Assembly (NCBI GenBank): GCA_037127315.1
Contig: JBBBDQ010001270.1
Span: forward strand, 5,667,501-5,731,500
Source of the DNA: Ascarosepion bandense
Taxonomy: Eukaryota; Mollusca; Cephalopoda; Sepiida; Sepiidae
Direction: 5' to 3'
Length of the DNA stretch: 64,000 nt
The translations under genes were made by a program, and so were the position numbers. Under the pieces are notes generated by a model that made no database searches, was not told the DNA's origin, and saw nothing but the letters and a program-made list of their open reading frames with translations. Positions 22,138 through 33,387 of the stretch are shown here, in pieces; the first letter of the stretch is position 1, and every line of letters starts with the position of its first letter.

Positions 22138-23045
22138 TCTTCTTCTTCTTCTTCTTCTTCTTCTTCTTCTTCTTCTTCTTTGTGCTCTGTCTCTTCAGGA
22201 CGTAGGTGATCATGGCTTTCCATGTCTTCCTATCCCTGGTGGCTCTTAGCACATTTTCTCATTGTTTCACCACACAACTCTCGTTCCGTCATCCACCTAA
22301 TCAAGTCCTTCAAATATGTTATCCGCTGCTTTCCTCTGTCTCTTTTTTCCCTCTATCTGGACTGTTAGTATCAGGTTCTCCAAGCCCTCCTTCCTCATTG
22401 CATGTCCCAGGAACTTTAGCTGTCTTTTCCTGATGCTCAGTATTAATTTCCTTTTTGTTTCCATCCTTTCTATAACCTCATCATTGCTCACATGCTCGAT
22501 CCATATTCACAGCATTCTTCTGTATTTCAGTTGCTCCAATTTTTTCCTTCATCTTCGATGATATTGTCCAGCATTTACTGTTATACTGAGGGGCTGACTT
22601 CACACAGCAATCCAGTACTCTCTTCTTTGTTTCTAGCGGAATTGTCCTGTTTCTTAATACTTTACTCAACTTCTGGAATGCTTCCTTCGCCATGCCAGTT
22701 CGCCTTCGGATCTCTGTGTCGCACTTTCCGTCTACTGTTAGAACACTTCCCATGTATTCAGATTTGTGTACCTGCTGCATTTTAGTATCCCTCACCTGTA
22801 TTTGGTATTTTAGGCTGCTCTTTCTGCTGATAATCATGCATTCGGTTTTCTTGCAGTTTATTTGTAGTCCTTTCTTGTCACTCTCTTCAGTTACCTTCTG
22901 TAGGAGGTCTTGTAGTTTCCTTTTTGTGTCTGCTATCAGCACTGTATCATCTGTGTATCTTATGCTTTTTAAATTGTGGCATCCAATGACGAATTCTGGC
23001 AGAACTTCTCTAGTCATTTTTACCGGTACAGAAGACATCACATAC
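22138..23045 (-). pseudogene. RTE-like LINE, 5'-truncated, frameshifted
   Basis: Minus strand, with a (GAA)n tail (CTT run at 22138-22182). Frames include [20 protein letters not shown] (the catalytic YADD has become YTDD), [34 protein letters not shown] and then, after a frameshift near 22490, SNDEVIERMETKRKL and [17 protein letters not shown]. The YADD change and frameshifts make it inactive. It is the second-longest minus-strand RTE copy here. Confidence 0.8.
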
Positions 23046-23774
23046 AAGTTCGTCTTGAAAACATAGACGCTATGTGCAACTTTTTTGGGGTTTTCTTTAA
23101 TGTCGGTTCACCAATATTTTTGTTATATACCCACTTTGAGTACATAGTACTTCGTCGACAAAAATAATGCCGCAAGCCATTCGGCGAGAATACGCTAAAA
23201 ACAAATGTTGATTATCTGTTTACAAGATAAATCAATGAAATAAACTGCAATCAAAGTGAATTGCTTTTTTACAACTGATAAAATCCACGGACATCAGTAA
23301 GCATATATGAAATATATAATTATATTTTATTCGCTCTTCTTCGGTGACTTGGCATGGTGTGAGAGGTTTGGTCTGGCCGGAGCACACACGCATACGTGGC
23401 AGCCAGCCAGACAGCCGGTTAACAGCCTTCTCAACTCGATTACTGTCTGTAACCAGCTGATTTTCTCTCTAATTTGTGGCAGCTGACGTCACTTAAATAG
23501 TTACCTCACTGACATCTGCAGCTTCCGATGTACTCTGACTCTTATTGATCCTCGTTAACTAAAACAAAATCCAGCCCGACAAATGTTTTTCATACTCAAT
23601 GACATCTCCCTGTGTCGCCCAGTGCAAAATACACTGATTGTCGAAATTCTACCCTGAACAATTCGGCAAACACCTGTCATTTTCACTGGCAATTATGAAC
23701 AAATTTTAGTATTATTCTACATCGACCAACATTTTTTCCAAATTATTTTCATTAATTATGCATTTTGGTTTTAT
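23046..23774. other. No recognised feature
   Basis: Contains a GC-richer part (23330-23600) without recognisable motifs. Confidence 0.4.
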
Positions 23775-23998
23775 GAATATTGGCTCTGTATGAGAAATCG
23801 GAGAGCCGAGTTTGAATTGCAGTCGATTTCGTAGCTTTCCATCTCTTTTCCCTCAAGCTATGAGTTAAATAGTACGACAGATTGGGTTCTGTAGACTTGG
23901 TTGGCAAGTGAGGAATCAGAGAACTGAGTTCGAATTCCATTACGTGCTTATATCATTGGGAAAGGTATGATCCCGTCTCTTCTTCTTCCAGCTATGTG
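23775..23998 (+). mobile_element. Two SINE-B fragments in tandem
   Basis: 23775-23908 has head, B box and part of the body (TATGAGTTAAATAG, GATTGGGTTCT). A second head/B-box fragment (GAGTTCGAATTCCATTACG) follows from 23909 to the GGGAAAGGTATGATCCC block. Confidence 0.65.
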
Positions 23999-23999
23999 G

Positions 24000-24250
24000 A
24001 ACTGTTGTGGAGTAGTTTTCGCACTGAAGGCTATAATCGTGTCGGTTGCTAATTGACTTAACGTACCCAAAATGTTAGGAACTTGGTAATCTTCCACTGA
24101 AAGCTGACTCCTTAGTATTTGGCTAATTGCCGACTAATATCAACTGCTTAGTAGTTTTACTGAACTCCAATAGAAGTTTAAAGAGCTCCTATGAACTTCC
24201 TGTTAACTCTTATTAATATAGGAGGGAGAGTTCATTATCTGAGGAATAGG
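24000..24250 (+). repeat. Family H, LTR-like repeat
   Basis: Collinear with 38097-38385: starts TGTTGTGGAGTAGTTTT, shares CACCCAAAATGTTAGGAAC-like, GGTAATCTTCCACTG, AGCTGACTCCTTAGTATT and ends near GTTAACTCTTATTAATATA (a TATA-like box) then GAGAGTT. The TG start, size and internal TATA-like motif suggest a solo LTR, but no flanking duplication was found. Confidence 0.5.
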
Positions 24251-24269
24251 TCTGTTTCCTCATAAAAGG

Positions 24270-24352
24270 AACCGACTGGGTTCATTATCCTTGGTTGGCG
24301 GCCAGTCTATCGCAGTAAGAATTGGCAATCTGCTGCGGTAAAATCTCTGCAC
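24270..24352 (+). mobile_element. SINE-B body scrap
   Basis: Only the central block is present: GACTGGGTTCATTATCCTTGG, then CCAGTCTATCGCAGTAAG and CTGCTGCGG. Confidence 0.6.
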
Positions 24353-24600
24353 CACCTGCGGCTGGAGACCGCTTGCAGAGCGAAAAAAAGTCCCATGACA
24401 CTATATCTAGCCCGCCCAGGGTGAATGCCGCCACAGGCAGACAGATTAAAATGAAATCCTCCGCAACCGTAACACGGGTTCGGGGCAGAGTTACCCAGAC
24501 GAGAAGTGTGATAGAAGAAACCCTTATAAGAGAACTTATGGTTACATCTAGCTGTCTCAATATAAAGGATTCGTGCTAGTTTCCAAGATTAAATTCGCTC
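24353..24600 (+). other. GC-richer block of unknown nature
   Basis: Stands out from its AT-rich surroundings (CACCTGCGGCTGGAGACC, GCCCGCCCAGGGTGAATGCC). Both strands have an open frame of 85-91 codons with no motif I know. It looks like part of a retroelement 3' region or gag, but this is a guess. Confidence 0.25.
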
Positions 24601-24789
24601 GGTTGATGTACGAAAGAGGAAAGCTTATTAGAATTGCTAAGAAAATATCTTTCACTTGTATTTATTTTATTATGATTTCATTTAAAAATATTTTTTATAA
24701 AAAGCTAACTTTTGATTAATCAAATTAAATCATGAGACCATAACTGATTCGCTCATTTTTCTAAATGATTTATGAGATATACATTTAAC

Positions 24790-25490
24790 CATAGTGACTT
24801 TTGTATAAAGTGTTTTTTGTATAAGATGCTTTTTGTATAAGGTGCTTTTGTATATTTTTGTTTGTATAAGGTATTTTTGTATAAAGGGAATTTTTTGTAT
24901 GAGCGTTTTTTAGATGAAGTGCCTTTTTCATAAGTTGTTTTGTGTATATATTTTTGTGTAAGGAATTTTTTGTATAAGGTTATTTATGCATATTGTGTTT
25001 TTGTATAAGGCGCTTTGTGTAAGGTGATTTTGTATTAAGTATTTCTTTTTTATAATGCAGTATTTAGATTTCTTATAAGATGTTTTTGTATCAGGTGCTT
25101 TTTATATAATATTTCATTAGATGTATTTTATATATGGCCTTTTTTTATAAACTGTTTTTGCATAACGTGTTTTGTATAATTTTGTATTTTTTAAAAGTAT
25201 TTTTATAAGGTGTGTTATTTGTATAATGCATCTTTTTGTAAAAGTTTTACCGCGGTTACAGAAGTATTTTTGTAGATGTTTTTTTATACATATTTTTCAT
25301 AAATTTTTTATAAGCAGTTTTATTTGTATAAACAGTTTTTTGTATAACAAATATTTTTGCGTAAGATATTTTGTATATTTTTTGTATAAAGTTCTTTTTT
25401 TAATATTTTTATAATGTGTGATCTATGTAAATGCGTTTTTTATATAACGTTTACTGAGATTACAAAATATTTTCTTTTACTTTTTAATTT
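24790..25490 (+). repeat. Degenerate TTTTTGTATAAGGTG-type minisatellite
   Basis: About 700 bases made of variable-length (12-25 base) units around TTTTTGTATAAGGTG. The order is irregular and mutated, so it is probably old. No gene. Confidence 0.85.
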
Positions 25491-25584
25491 TTAATGTTGC
25501 CCTCGTATTTTTTTTTGTACTTTATTATTTCTCTTATTTTTCATTTTTCTTTTTCTTTTGCTTCTTTTCCTTTTTTTTCTTCGG

Positions 25585-25685
25585 ACAGCGCTTTTCCAAA
25601 AAGCGTGACTATCGCTTTCCTTGTTACAGTGTTCTTGACAAAACCACACTTTTCTTGTCTGATTCTGGTGTGCGCTTATATTCAT
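25585..25685 (-). mobile_element. RTE-like LINE RT scrap
   Basis: Minus strand encodes an IRQEKCGFVKNT-like block followed by a changed [11 protein letters not shown] block, the segment just before the palm in the RTE family. Confidence 0.55.
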
Positions 25686-25827
25686 CCGAATTTGGATGAT
25701 CCTCGACGTGGGGAAAATACAACCTTCGAGCGACAACCCCGTTGTGTAGTGAATATTTCGTTTTCCATTCCTTATCTAGACCGTGTAAAAGCCACGCTGA
25801 GGTGGAAGTAACTGTTTTCCAGCTATA

Positions 25828-26085
25828 ACCAGTCAAATAGTCAGTTAAGTACCACGCTTGGGCGATCATGTTTGAAAGAGACATGATTGGCTGTGCAGTA
25901 GATTTTCTCGCTGTAGGTTGCCATTACTTTCTGCGGTGAATTGGAAGCCAACCAAGGCTATATAACCCAATCTGTTCTACTATTTAACCCATAGCTAGAG
26001 GATAAGAGACGGGTTAATATCTTTCTCAATGGTATTTGCACGTAAGTAAATGCAACGAATTCAACTTTAATTTGAACTTGGCTTT
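25828..26085 (-). mobile_element. SINE-B copy, 5' end decayed
   Basis: Minus strand from AGTCAGTTAAGTACC through a shortened hairpin and CTTTCTGCGGTG to the B-box region. It begins beside one unit of the ~52 bp minisatellite (TTTTCCAGCTATAACCAG). Confidence 0.75.
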
Positions 26086-26573
26086 CACATCCGCCAAACC
26101 GATCCAAAGGCCAGTAAATATCTCTTTCTGTAACCATAAGTGGATGGTGAGCCTTGTAATCGGTGAACACCAGTAAAACGAAAAAAAAAAAACAAAACTT
26201 TTCAGGATGACTGCTGTCTTTTGGTTCCCTCGGTTGATAAATTAGGTCGGTGCTGATCTTTTAATCAAGCATTAGACTTCGAGAATTGATTTCTCTTCAT
26301 TTCAGTCTTCTCTTTAATTATCGGAATCCCTTTTCAGTCTCTCTGACTCACCAAGAAGCACAAACTGTCAAAAGTATACAATCAATATAGGAAAAAGAAA
26401 TAGAATATAATCACAAATTTGCTTAACAATGTTGTTTAATGGTCACTCCGCCATTTTGTCCGCTTAGTAGACTTTTTTCTAACGAACAAAAAATTAAAAT
26501 CTTGATGGTATCTATTTACTAGTGACAGTGTGAAACTATCTAGCTAAAGTCATTATGGCATGCAATATATATC
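26086..26573. other. No recognised feature
   Basis: AT-rich, without motifs. Confidence 0.5.
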
Positions 26574-26860
26574 TGCGTTCTAGTGTAATGAGTATCGTCT
26601 CGAAATGAGAGATCGGAGAACCGCGTACAAGTTCCTGTCAGGCGCGTTACATTCACTTACACGCAAATACTCCTGGGAAAGTATCCATTTCTTGCCAGCC
26701 ATGAGCTGAATAGTAGGGTAGACTGCTTTATTAAGCCTTGGTTGGCAATCAGTCTAACACGGAAAGAAATGACAACGTACTGCAGGTAAAATCTTCTGCT
26801 TAGTCAGAAGAGACATGATCGCCCAATCGTGTATCTGTTATGGAACTTAAATGACTGATA
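26574..26860 (+). mobile_element. SINE-B copy, diverged
   Basis: Head GTGTAATGAGTATCGTCTCG, weak B box, CATTCACTTACACGCAAATAC, and the body and end (GACATGATCGCCCAATCG, TTAAATGACTGA). Older than most copies. Confidence 0.75.
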
Positions 26861-27439
26861 TCTTTTTTTATACTCTGACGAGGCCGGCTACTAGGGTTCA
26901 TTGTCTTGTATTATGAGTTTGAGTTATGTTTAATTACATATCAAACTCTGTGGATTATTTAATGTCAAAAAGGTGGGGGTTATGGTATTTTTTTAATGTT
27001 TGGTTATAGTGAGAAGGTTGATTTAGTCAGATTTTAATGAAATTTTTTTTGTTTTTATTTTTTATTTTTAGAAAGCTGAAAATGTCTTCTAGTTTTGTAT
27101 TCAAAAATGTTTTGCTGAACAAATTGTTTTTTCTTACCAAATGTATGGTCATTATTTTTTCTTCAAAAATGTATTGTTGGTAATATTTTTCCTTCAAAAA
27201 TGAATATTTTTCTATAAAAGTCTCTTTTTATGTATATATTTCTATAAAAGTCTATTTTCATAGTTTCAAAGTGTTTTGACCCCAGTTTGGGGATTAACTA
27301 TTTGCCCATAGCTGGGACTCTAACGGGTGCTACCACCCGGAGTCAGGGTGGACCTGGCAACAACAGCAAGTAAGAGGTGGTGCCATGCTCCTCACAACTT
27401 ACCAATCAGAGGCCTTGCTGCTGGATGCAGTTGACCGTC
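26861..27439. other. AT-rich sequence ending in a GC-richer block
   Basis: 27160-27260 has short repeats of TTTTTCTATAAAAGTCT. 27290-27430 is GC-richer (GGGTGCTACCACCCGG, a small palindrome; GGTGGACCTGGCAAC) with no recognisable frame. Confidence 0.35.
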
Positions 27440-29130
27440 ATCTCCAGGACATCATTTTCTTGTAAGTATCTTTTTTTCCAGCTATAACCAGATCAGCTAA
27501 TAAGCCTAGTTGTGAAAATTGCTATTTTCTAGTTATAAACAAAAGAAATAACATTTCTCGTTTTAGTGGAAGTACCATATATTTTCCAGCTATAATCAAA
27601 ACCAAACCGACTAACAAAATTAATTTTGATGTAATTATTTCTTTTGCAGCCACAGACAGATTAACATTGCATAAACCCCAAGAAAACTGAATGTATGGTT
27701 ATCAACAAAAAAGGGGGCCAATATGCCAATTACAAGTCGGAGAATCTAAAATAAAACAAGTAAAAAATTCAAATACTTGGGAAGTGTTTTGACAGAGGAT
27801 GTAAAGTGCGTCATGGAGATCCAAAGACACATTGGCATGGCCAAAGACGTATTTCAAGAGCTAACCAAAGTACTAAAAGACAGGAAAATCTCATTAAAAA
27901 CAAAGAAAAGAGTGCTGGATTGCTATGTAATATCTGTTCTTTTGTATGGTAGTGAATGCTGGACGATCTCATCAAAGATGAAGGAGAGGCTTGGGGATGC
28001 AGTAACGTGGTTTTACAGAAGGATGCTGAGGATATCATGGATGGAGCACGTGTGCAACGATGAGGAGTTGTAAATTAAGCAAACGAGAAGAAAATTCATA
28101 CTAAATACCAGGAAGAGACAAATGACATTCCTGGGACACGTAGTGAGAAAGGAGGGCCTGAAGAACTTGATACGCACAGGTTGGATAAATGGAAGGCGAG
28201 ACAGGGGAAAGCAGTGCGATACGTACCTGTTAGGTATGAACAAATGGTTGACGGAGTGGGGCTTAGAAGAGATACCAAGAGAAAAATTATTGAGAGCGAC
28301 AAGAGACATAGCCAAGTGAAAGTCTATGATCGCCTACGTCCTGAAGGAACCCGGCACATGAAGAAGAAGAATGTATAACGAGACCGTTTAACAAACCTAG
28401 TAATTTATTACATTTTTTCCATCTTCAGCCAAAAAGAACAAGAAACCTCATTGCGGTGTAAGTTCTCCTTTTCCACCACTAATCAGATCAACTGACAATT
28501 CTCATTGTGGTATTAGTACCTCATTTCTAGCTACCAACGGATCGACTAAAAAAGTCTCGTTCTTATGTCAGTAACTTTTTACTATCAGTAAGCAGAGACC
28601 AACAAACCTTGTTGTGGAGTAAATGCCACTTTTCTCTCTTTAAGCTTGCCAATTAACGCTCTGTCTTAATTAACACCTTTTAATCTATTAACATATCAAC
28701 TCAAAAGCCTCTTTTCCAACTAGAAACGGACGGACTAGCAAGCCAGGTTGTGGTGTAGGTAACTCTTTTGAAACTGTAACCAAACCGACTAACAAGCGTC
28801 GTTTTCTTATAAGTACCTCTTTTCAGCTATAACCGACTGACAATGATGCCTCGTTGTGGGATTAGTGTTTTTTTACAATCCGTAACCAAATATGCTATGA
28901 GATTCTATTGTAATAAAAGTATCTTTCTCCATCTATGACTAGACAGATTAACAATGCCCATTGTGGCAAAAATATCCCATTTCCAGCTACAGAGGGGCAT
29001 ATTGAGAAGCATCATTGTGGAATAAATATATATTTTCTATCTATAACCAGACCGGCTAATAATTCTCGTTCTGGTGTAAGTCTTCTCATGCAATAGTCAA
29101 ATTGTCTCGTTGTTTCGTAAGTATGATCTG
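27440..29130 (+). repeat. ~52 bp minisatellite split by an RTE LINE
   Basis: Degenerate units resembling CGTTGTGGTGTAAGTAC then TTTTCCAGCTATAACCAGA and CGACTAACAA recur every ~52 bases (for example near 28453, 28505, 28557, 28958, 29012 and 29065). The array is interrupted at 27655-28375 by an RTE-like element, with array units on both sides. Confidence 0.8.
27655..28375 (+). pseudogene. RTE-like LINE 3' part inserted in minisatellite
   Basis: Plus strand: a block like [13 protein letters not shown], then [73 protein letters not shown], a stop (TAA near 28073) and then FLGHVVRKEGLKNLI in another frame, ending GATCGCCTACGTCCTGAAGG and a short GAAGAAGAA tail. 5'-truncated after the catalytic YADD, so inactive. 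Confidence 0.8.
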
Positions 29131-29414
29131 TTTGGCCAGCCCTAGAGTAGTAACGCCTCGAACTACAGAAATATGAATAATTACAAAGATGGATTTATGG
29201 AACAAATGGTGACAACTAATGTAATGCAAATTTTTTTTCATTTACCAATTTATAATAAAATAAATGTGAAAACACATTTTATTCATAAATATTCAGCAAA
29301 TTATTAAAATATATGAAGCAACTATAATCAAATCTATATGACAATTTAATAAAGTTTGAATCTATTTGCAATTTCAATTAACTGATGTTTTGCCAACCAT
29401 TCGAATAATATCAA
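29131..29414. other. AT-rich flank of the R4-like element
   Basis: Part (29340-29410) resembles 18370-18470 on the other strand; no gene. Confidence 0.4.
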
Positions 29415-29417
29415 ATA

Positions 29418-29462
<45 letters not shown>
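29415..29462. repeat. (AAT)n microsatellite at the 5' junction of R4 copy 1
   Basis: About 15 AAT units directly abut the truncated R4-like coding sequence; the reading frame runs from the repeat straight into the element. Confidence 0.95.
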
Positions 29463-29463
<1 letters not shown>

Positions 29464-31671
29464 GCAGCACATAAAAAAATAGCCAAAGAACTCCAAGAAA
29501 TGGTTGACGATCCCACTAAAATTCCTGCATGGATGACAAAAGGAATTACATTTCTTCTACCCAAGAATGGTGACACAAACAACCCGAAAAACTACAGACC
29601 AATTACATGTCTTCCGACAACATATAAACTACTAACATCTATTTTAACAAAACAAACATATTTATTCTTAGAAAGAAATGACATGATACCGCTTGAACAA
29701 AAAGGGTGCAAACGTGGCTGTTATGGCTGTAAAGACCAATTGCTAATTAACAAAATGATCCTGGAAAACTGCTACAAGACAAAGAAAAATCTTAGTACTG
29801 CCTGGATAGACTACCGAAAGGCATTCGATAGTGTGCCACATGAATGGATTTTAAAGACTTTAAATATATACAAGATATCGCCCGTCATCATCAATTTCAT
29901 CAAACAGTGCATGTCTATATGGAAAACAACCCTTTACCTCAATCATATAAATGGAACCTATAAGTCTGATGAAATAAACATCAAAAGAGGTATATTTCAA
30001 GGTGATTCTTTATCTCCCTTACTATTCTGCATATCATTAATAGCACTAACCAGTCAACTTAATAAGACAGAATGTGGTTATAAAATAGGCCAAAAGAAAA
30101 TAAGCCATCTATTTTACATGGATGACTTAAAGTTATATGCTAAGAATGATAATGAGCTGGAAGGTCTTCTGCAAACTGTAAAATGCTTCAGCGAAGACAT
30201 TGGAATGAAATTTAATTTGAATAAATGTGCTAAAGCTACAGTTTTACGTGGATCAATACAAGAAACATCCTCAATTAGCCTAGACCCTGCTGTAACAATA
30301 AAAGAATTGAAACCAGAAGAAGCTTATAAATACCTAGGTGTAAATGAGAGCGAAAACATTCACCATAAAAAAATGAAAGAAATAGTGCGTAAAGAGTACT
30401 ATAGAAGGCTACGAATGATATTAAAAACTGAATTAAATTCACAGAATAGAGTTATGGCCATTAATAGCCTTGCAATCCCAGTTGTCCAATATAGCTTCAA
30501 CATCTTAAACTGGACTCTAAACGACATCAGGCGAATGGATGCTAAAACAAGAAAGCTTCTTTCTAAGCATAGGATACATCACCCAAAGGCTGATGTAGAC
30601 CGTCTATACATACCCCGTAAAGAAGGTGGAAGGGGTCTTATTCAGCTGGAATTGTCATACAAGACAACAACTATTGGCTTACTAACATACATAGAAACAA
30701 CAAAGGATTGGATGATACAATTAGTAAGGCAACATGAAGAAAGAAAGAAAAAATATTCAATAATAAAAGAAGGCAGTAAATACAAACAAGAATTACAGTT
30801 AGTAGATTCTGTAGAAAAGCAAAACAGTAGCCAAGAACCAACTATTGCGGCAAAAAATATGAAAATGAAAGCCAAAGATAAAGCTCTTGAACAGATGAAA
30901 CAGCGCTGGCAAGACAAACCTCTGTATGACCAATATCCAGTACGTGCCAATAAATCCAATGTTGACAAAGTTAATACTCATCGATGGTTACGTGCATCTG
31001 GATTAAAGTCTGAAACTGAAGGATTTTTACTTGCAGCACAAGACCAAAGTCTTTTCACGAGAAACTTTCAGGCAAATATTATGCATAATAATATGGATCC
31101 AAAATGCAGGTTTTGTGATAAACACCAAGAAACAATAGACCACCTAATCTCAGGCTGTTCTGTGCTTGCCCCAAACGAATATAAAAATCGCCACGATAGA
31201 GTTGGGTAATATTTACATTGGACAATGTGCAAACATTATGGAAAAGCTGTAAACAAACACTGGTATGAACATCATCCAGCACCGGTTACAGAAATAGAAG
31301 ATGTAACCATTCTATGGGATTACACCATCTACACAGACAGAAAAATTGAAGCAAACAGGCCAGACATTATTGTTAAAAACCAGAAGGAGAAAACTTGTCT
31401 ATTAATTGATATGGCTTGTCCAGCGGATTGTAACATAGCAATCAAGGAATTTGAAAAACTGTCAAAATATAAAGACCTGGAAATTGAAATAGAAAAAATG
31501 TGGAAATTGAAAACAAGAGTTGTGCCAGTGATAGTAGGTGCACTTGGAATGATAAAAAATGGAACAAAACAACACATTGAAAGAATCCCTGGAAACCCCA
31601 GCTTAAGAGATATACAAAAAATTGTCTTATTAAGTACAGCCCACACACTAAGGAAAACTTTATCTATGTAA
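29463..31671 (+). pseudogene. R4-like polyprotein: RT plus restriction-like endonuclease, one stop
   Basis: Open from the (AAT)n junction (AAHKKIAKELQEMVDD) to a TAA at 31207, then open again to 31671. RT blocks in order: WMTKGITFLLPK, NYRPITCLPTTYK, QKGCKRGCYGCKDQLLINK, AWIDYRKAFDSVPHEW (palm Asp), GIFQGDSLSPLLFCISL, HLFYMDDLKLYAK (catalytic YMDD), YKYLGVNES. The C-terminus has a zinc-knuckle-like CRFCDKHQETIDHLISGC (C-x2-C-x8-H-x4-C), then RPDIIV and KTCLLIDMACPAD, the PD-(D/E)xK-type nuclease of R2/R4-group LINEs. The single stop is CAA in copy 2 (GGGCAA), so one base change broke this copy. The N-terminal DNA-binding part is missing. Confidence 0.88.
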
Positions 31672-31815
31672 TGCTGGAGATGATAGGGAAGATAGAAAAA
31701 CATGAAATGGAGCCATAACAACACGCCACTACCTGCCTTAGGTCTCCCCGCAGACTTGGTTGGTAGTGAGACCAAAGCAGAAATCGAAATATGATGAAAA
31801 ATGACATAATAATAA
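29463..31815 (+). mobile_element. R4/Dong-like non-LTR retrotransposon, copy 1
   Basis: 5'-truncated element in (AAT)n, with the polyprotein on the plus strand, a ~130 base 3' UTR, and a 3' end at ...GATGAAAAATGACATAATAATAAAT. Copies 2 (41550) and 3 (43405) end in the same 3' UTR. The C-terminal nuclease type and TAA-repeat location match the R4 clade (Dong of Bombyx mori is known from TAA repeats). Confidence 0.85.
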
Positions 31816-32105
31816 ATAGTGTAAATAACGAATCTAAATAAATGGGCTTTATTATTTTTGTTGTTAATTTTCAAGAACCAATTAATTGTATCAATTCCCT
31901 TTCATGATTTTAAGCTTTTTTAAAATTCTAAGCATCGCTTTTTAAAACAATGAACATTGCCGAAGAGTGAAGGCAGTTTAAAAAACGGTGTCATAGGAAA
32001 AACTGTTCTGTCTCATTACGGTCACGTAAGTCTGTTTGTCAAAATATTTTTGCCACAAATGCTGGAAGGTTTTGCAACATCGTAATAAAATATATTTGAA
32101 GCAAC
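31808..32105 (+). repeat. Direct repeat, first copy
   Basis: Collinear with 32832-33125: GTGTAAATAACGAATCTAAA, TTTATTATTTTTG, CATCGCTTTTTAAAACAATG and CGAAGAGTGAAGGCAGTT, then a GGTGTCATAGGAAAAA block. Unnamed family. Confidence 0.7.
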
Positions 32106-32112
32106 TAGTTCA

Positions 32113-32115
32113 ATG

Positions 32116-32192
<77 letters not shown>
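32113..32192. repeat. (TCTA)n microsatellite
   Basis: About 20 tandem ATCT units immediately before a SINE-B. Confidence 0.98.
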
Positions 32193-32193
<1 letters not shown>

Positions 32194-32201
32194 TAGCCTT
32201 G

Positions 32202-32512
32202 TGTGTGCGTTGTGGTGCAGTGGATATCGACTCGGGACGAGAAATCCGATAGCAGAGTTCAAATTCCAGTTGAATCCCTTGCATTTACTTACGCTCAATT
32301 TAATTAATCCGTTAATTAATCCGTTTCTTTCTTCCAATTATCGATTAAATAACAGGACAGATTGGGATTTATAGCCTTGACTGGCAACCAGTCTACCGTA
32401 GACATTAATGGCAACCTACTGCGGGATAATTTTCTGCCTAGTCAATCATGTCTCTTTCAAGACATGATCGCCCAAGCATGTATCACGTATGACACTTAAC
32501 TGACTGACTGAC
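32202..32512 (+). mobile_element. SINE-B copy
   Basis: Head GTGCGTTGTGGTGCAGTGG (the best A box in the window), B box GAGTTCAAATTCC, body with a small local duplication (TTAATCCG twice), hairpin and terminal TTAACTGACTGACTGA. Confidence 0.9.
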
Positions 32513-32831
32513 CATACCAAGGTTTGATTCGTGAATAAAATTTAAAAAAAATGTCTTGATATTGTGTGTTTCTGTTTCATAAGCAGACGATAAACTGCCG
32601 CCATATTTAGTTATTTGACATCTGACGCACGCACACGTAATATATAGTATGGCACAAGGCTAATAAAAACAAGACAACGTTTTCTTCGTTAATATTTTTT
32701 GTCAATGATGCAAAAATAAAAACAATTTATATCTGTCAGTCTATCTGTCTGTGTGTCTAGATTCAATGTGCTTTATTTTAGGGCAGCCTCTGTATCATCG
32801 GAAAAAAATCCGATTTCGATCCACTATAAAC

Positions 32832-33125
32832 CATTCCATTAAATAAATAGAGTAAATAAAGAATTTAAAAAGAGTTTATTATTTTTGCTGTCAATTCTCA
32901 AGAATAAATAAAATGTATAAATTTACTTTCATAAGTTTAGCTTTTATTACAATTCTGATCATCGCTTTTAAAAACAATAAACATTACCGAAGAGTGAAGG
33001 TAGTTAAGATAAAAGCGGTATCATGGAAAAAAAAAACCCGTTCTTTTGATATTCCGTTTTATTTCGGAAACGTTTATTCATAATTACCGAAAATGTTATG
33101 ATATTTATACGTTCTTTAGCTTTTC
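32832..33125 (+). repeat. Direct repeat, second copy
   Basis: Partner of 31808-32105. The 700 bases between them hold the (TCTA)n tract and SINE-B. Confidence 0.7.
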
Positions 33126-33387
33126 AGAGGCGTCGGTCGGTATTCTAACACTTTTTATAAATTTGTAGCTCCCATTTTACGCTGTCTTTAAAAAAAATCC
33201 CAAATAGTGGAACCTTAATTTTGGTATCTCCAATTCGTAGCTAGTGTCTTGGTTTGTTCCTCTTTCTATGAACGATATATTTTGTTTAATGCTAACTGAC
33301 AGTTAGTCCTTTTTACCTGCTTTCTTTACTAGCTGTTTTTTCTGTATCTGCTATCAACATGACATAAGCTGCGTAGCTTCTGTTGTT
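33126..33387 (-). mobile_element. Very degenerate LINE RT fragment
   Basis: The minus strand contains a faint KQNISFIERGTNQD...LEIPKLRFHYLG pattern, resembling the ECMVI...KYLG region after YADD in RTE-type RTs, and a CTGTATCTGCTATCAACATGA block like the RTE family's DTVLIAD codons. Weak. Confidence 0.35.

Noticed and set aside
22005..22223. Poly-Glu frame, and similar poly-Glu frame at 15596-16087
   Set aside because: Translation of the (GAA)n tails of RTE-like LINEs plus flanking sequence.
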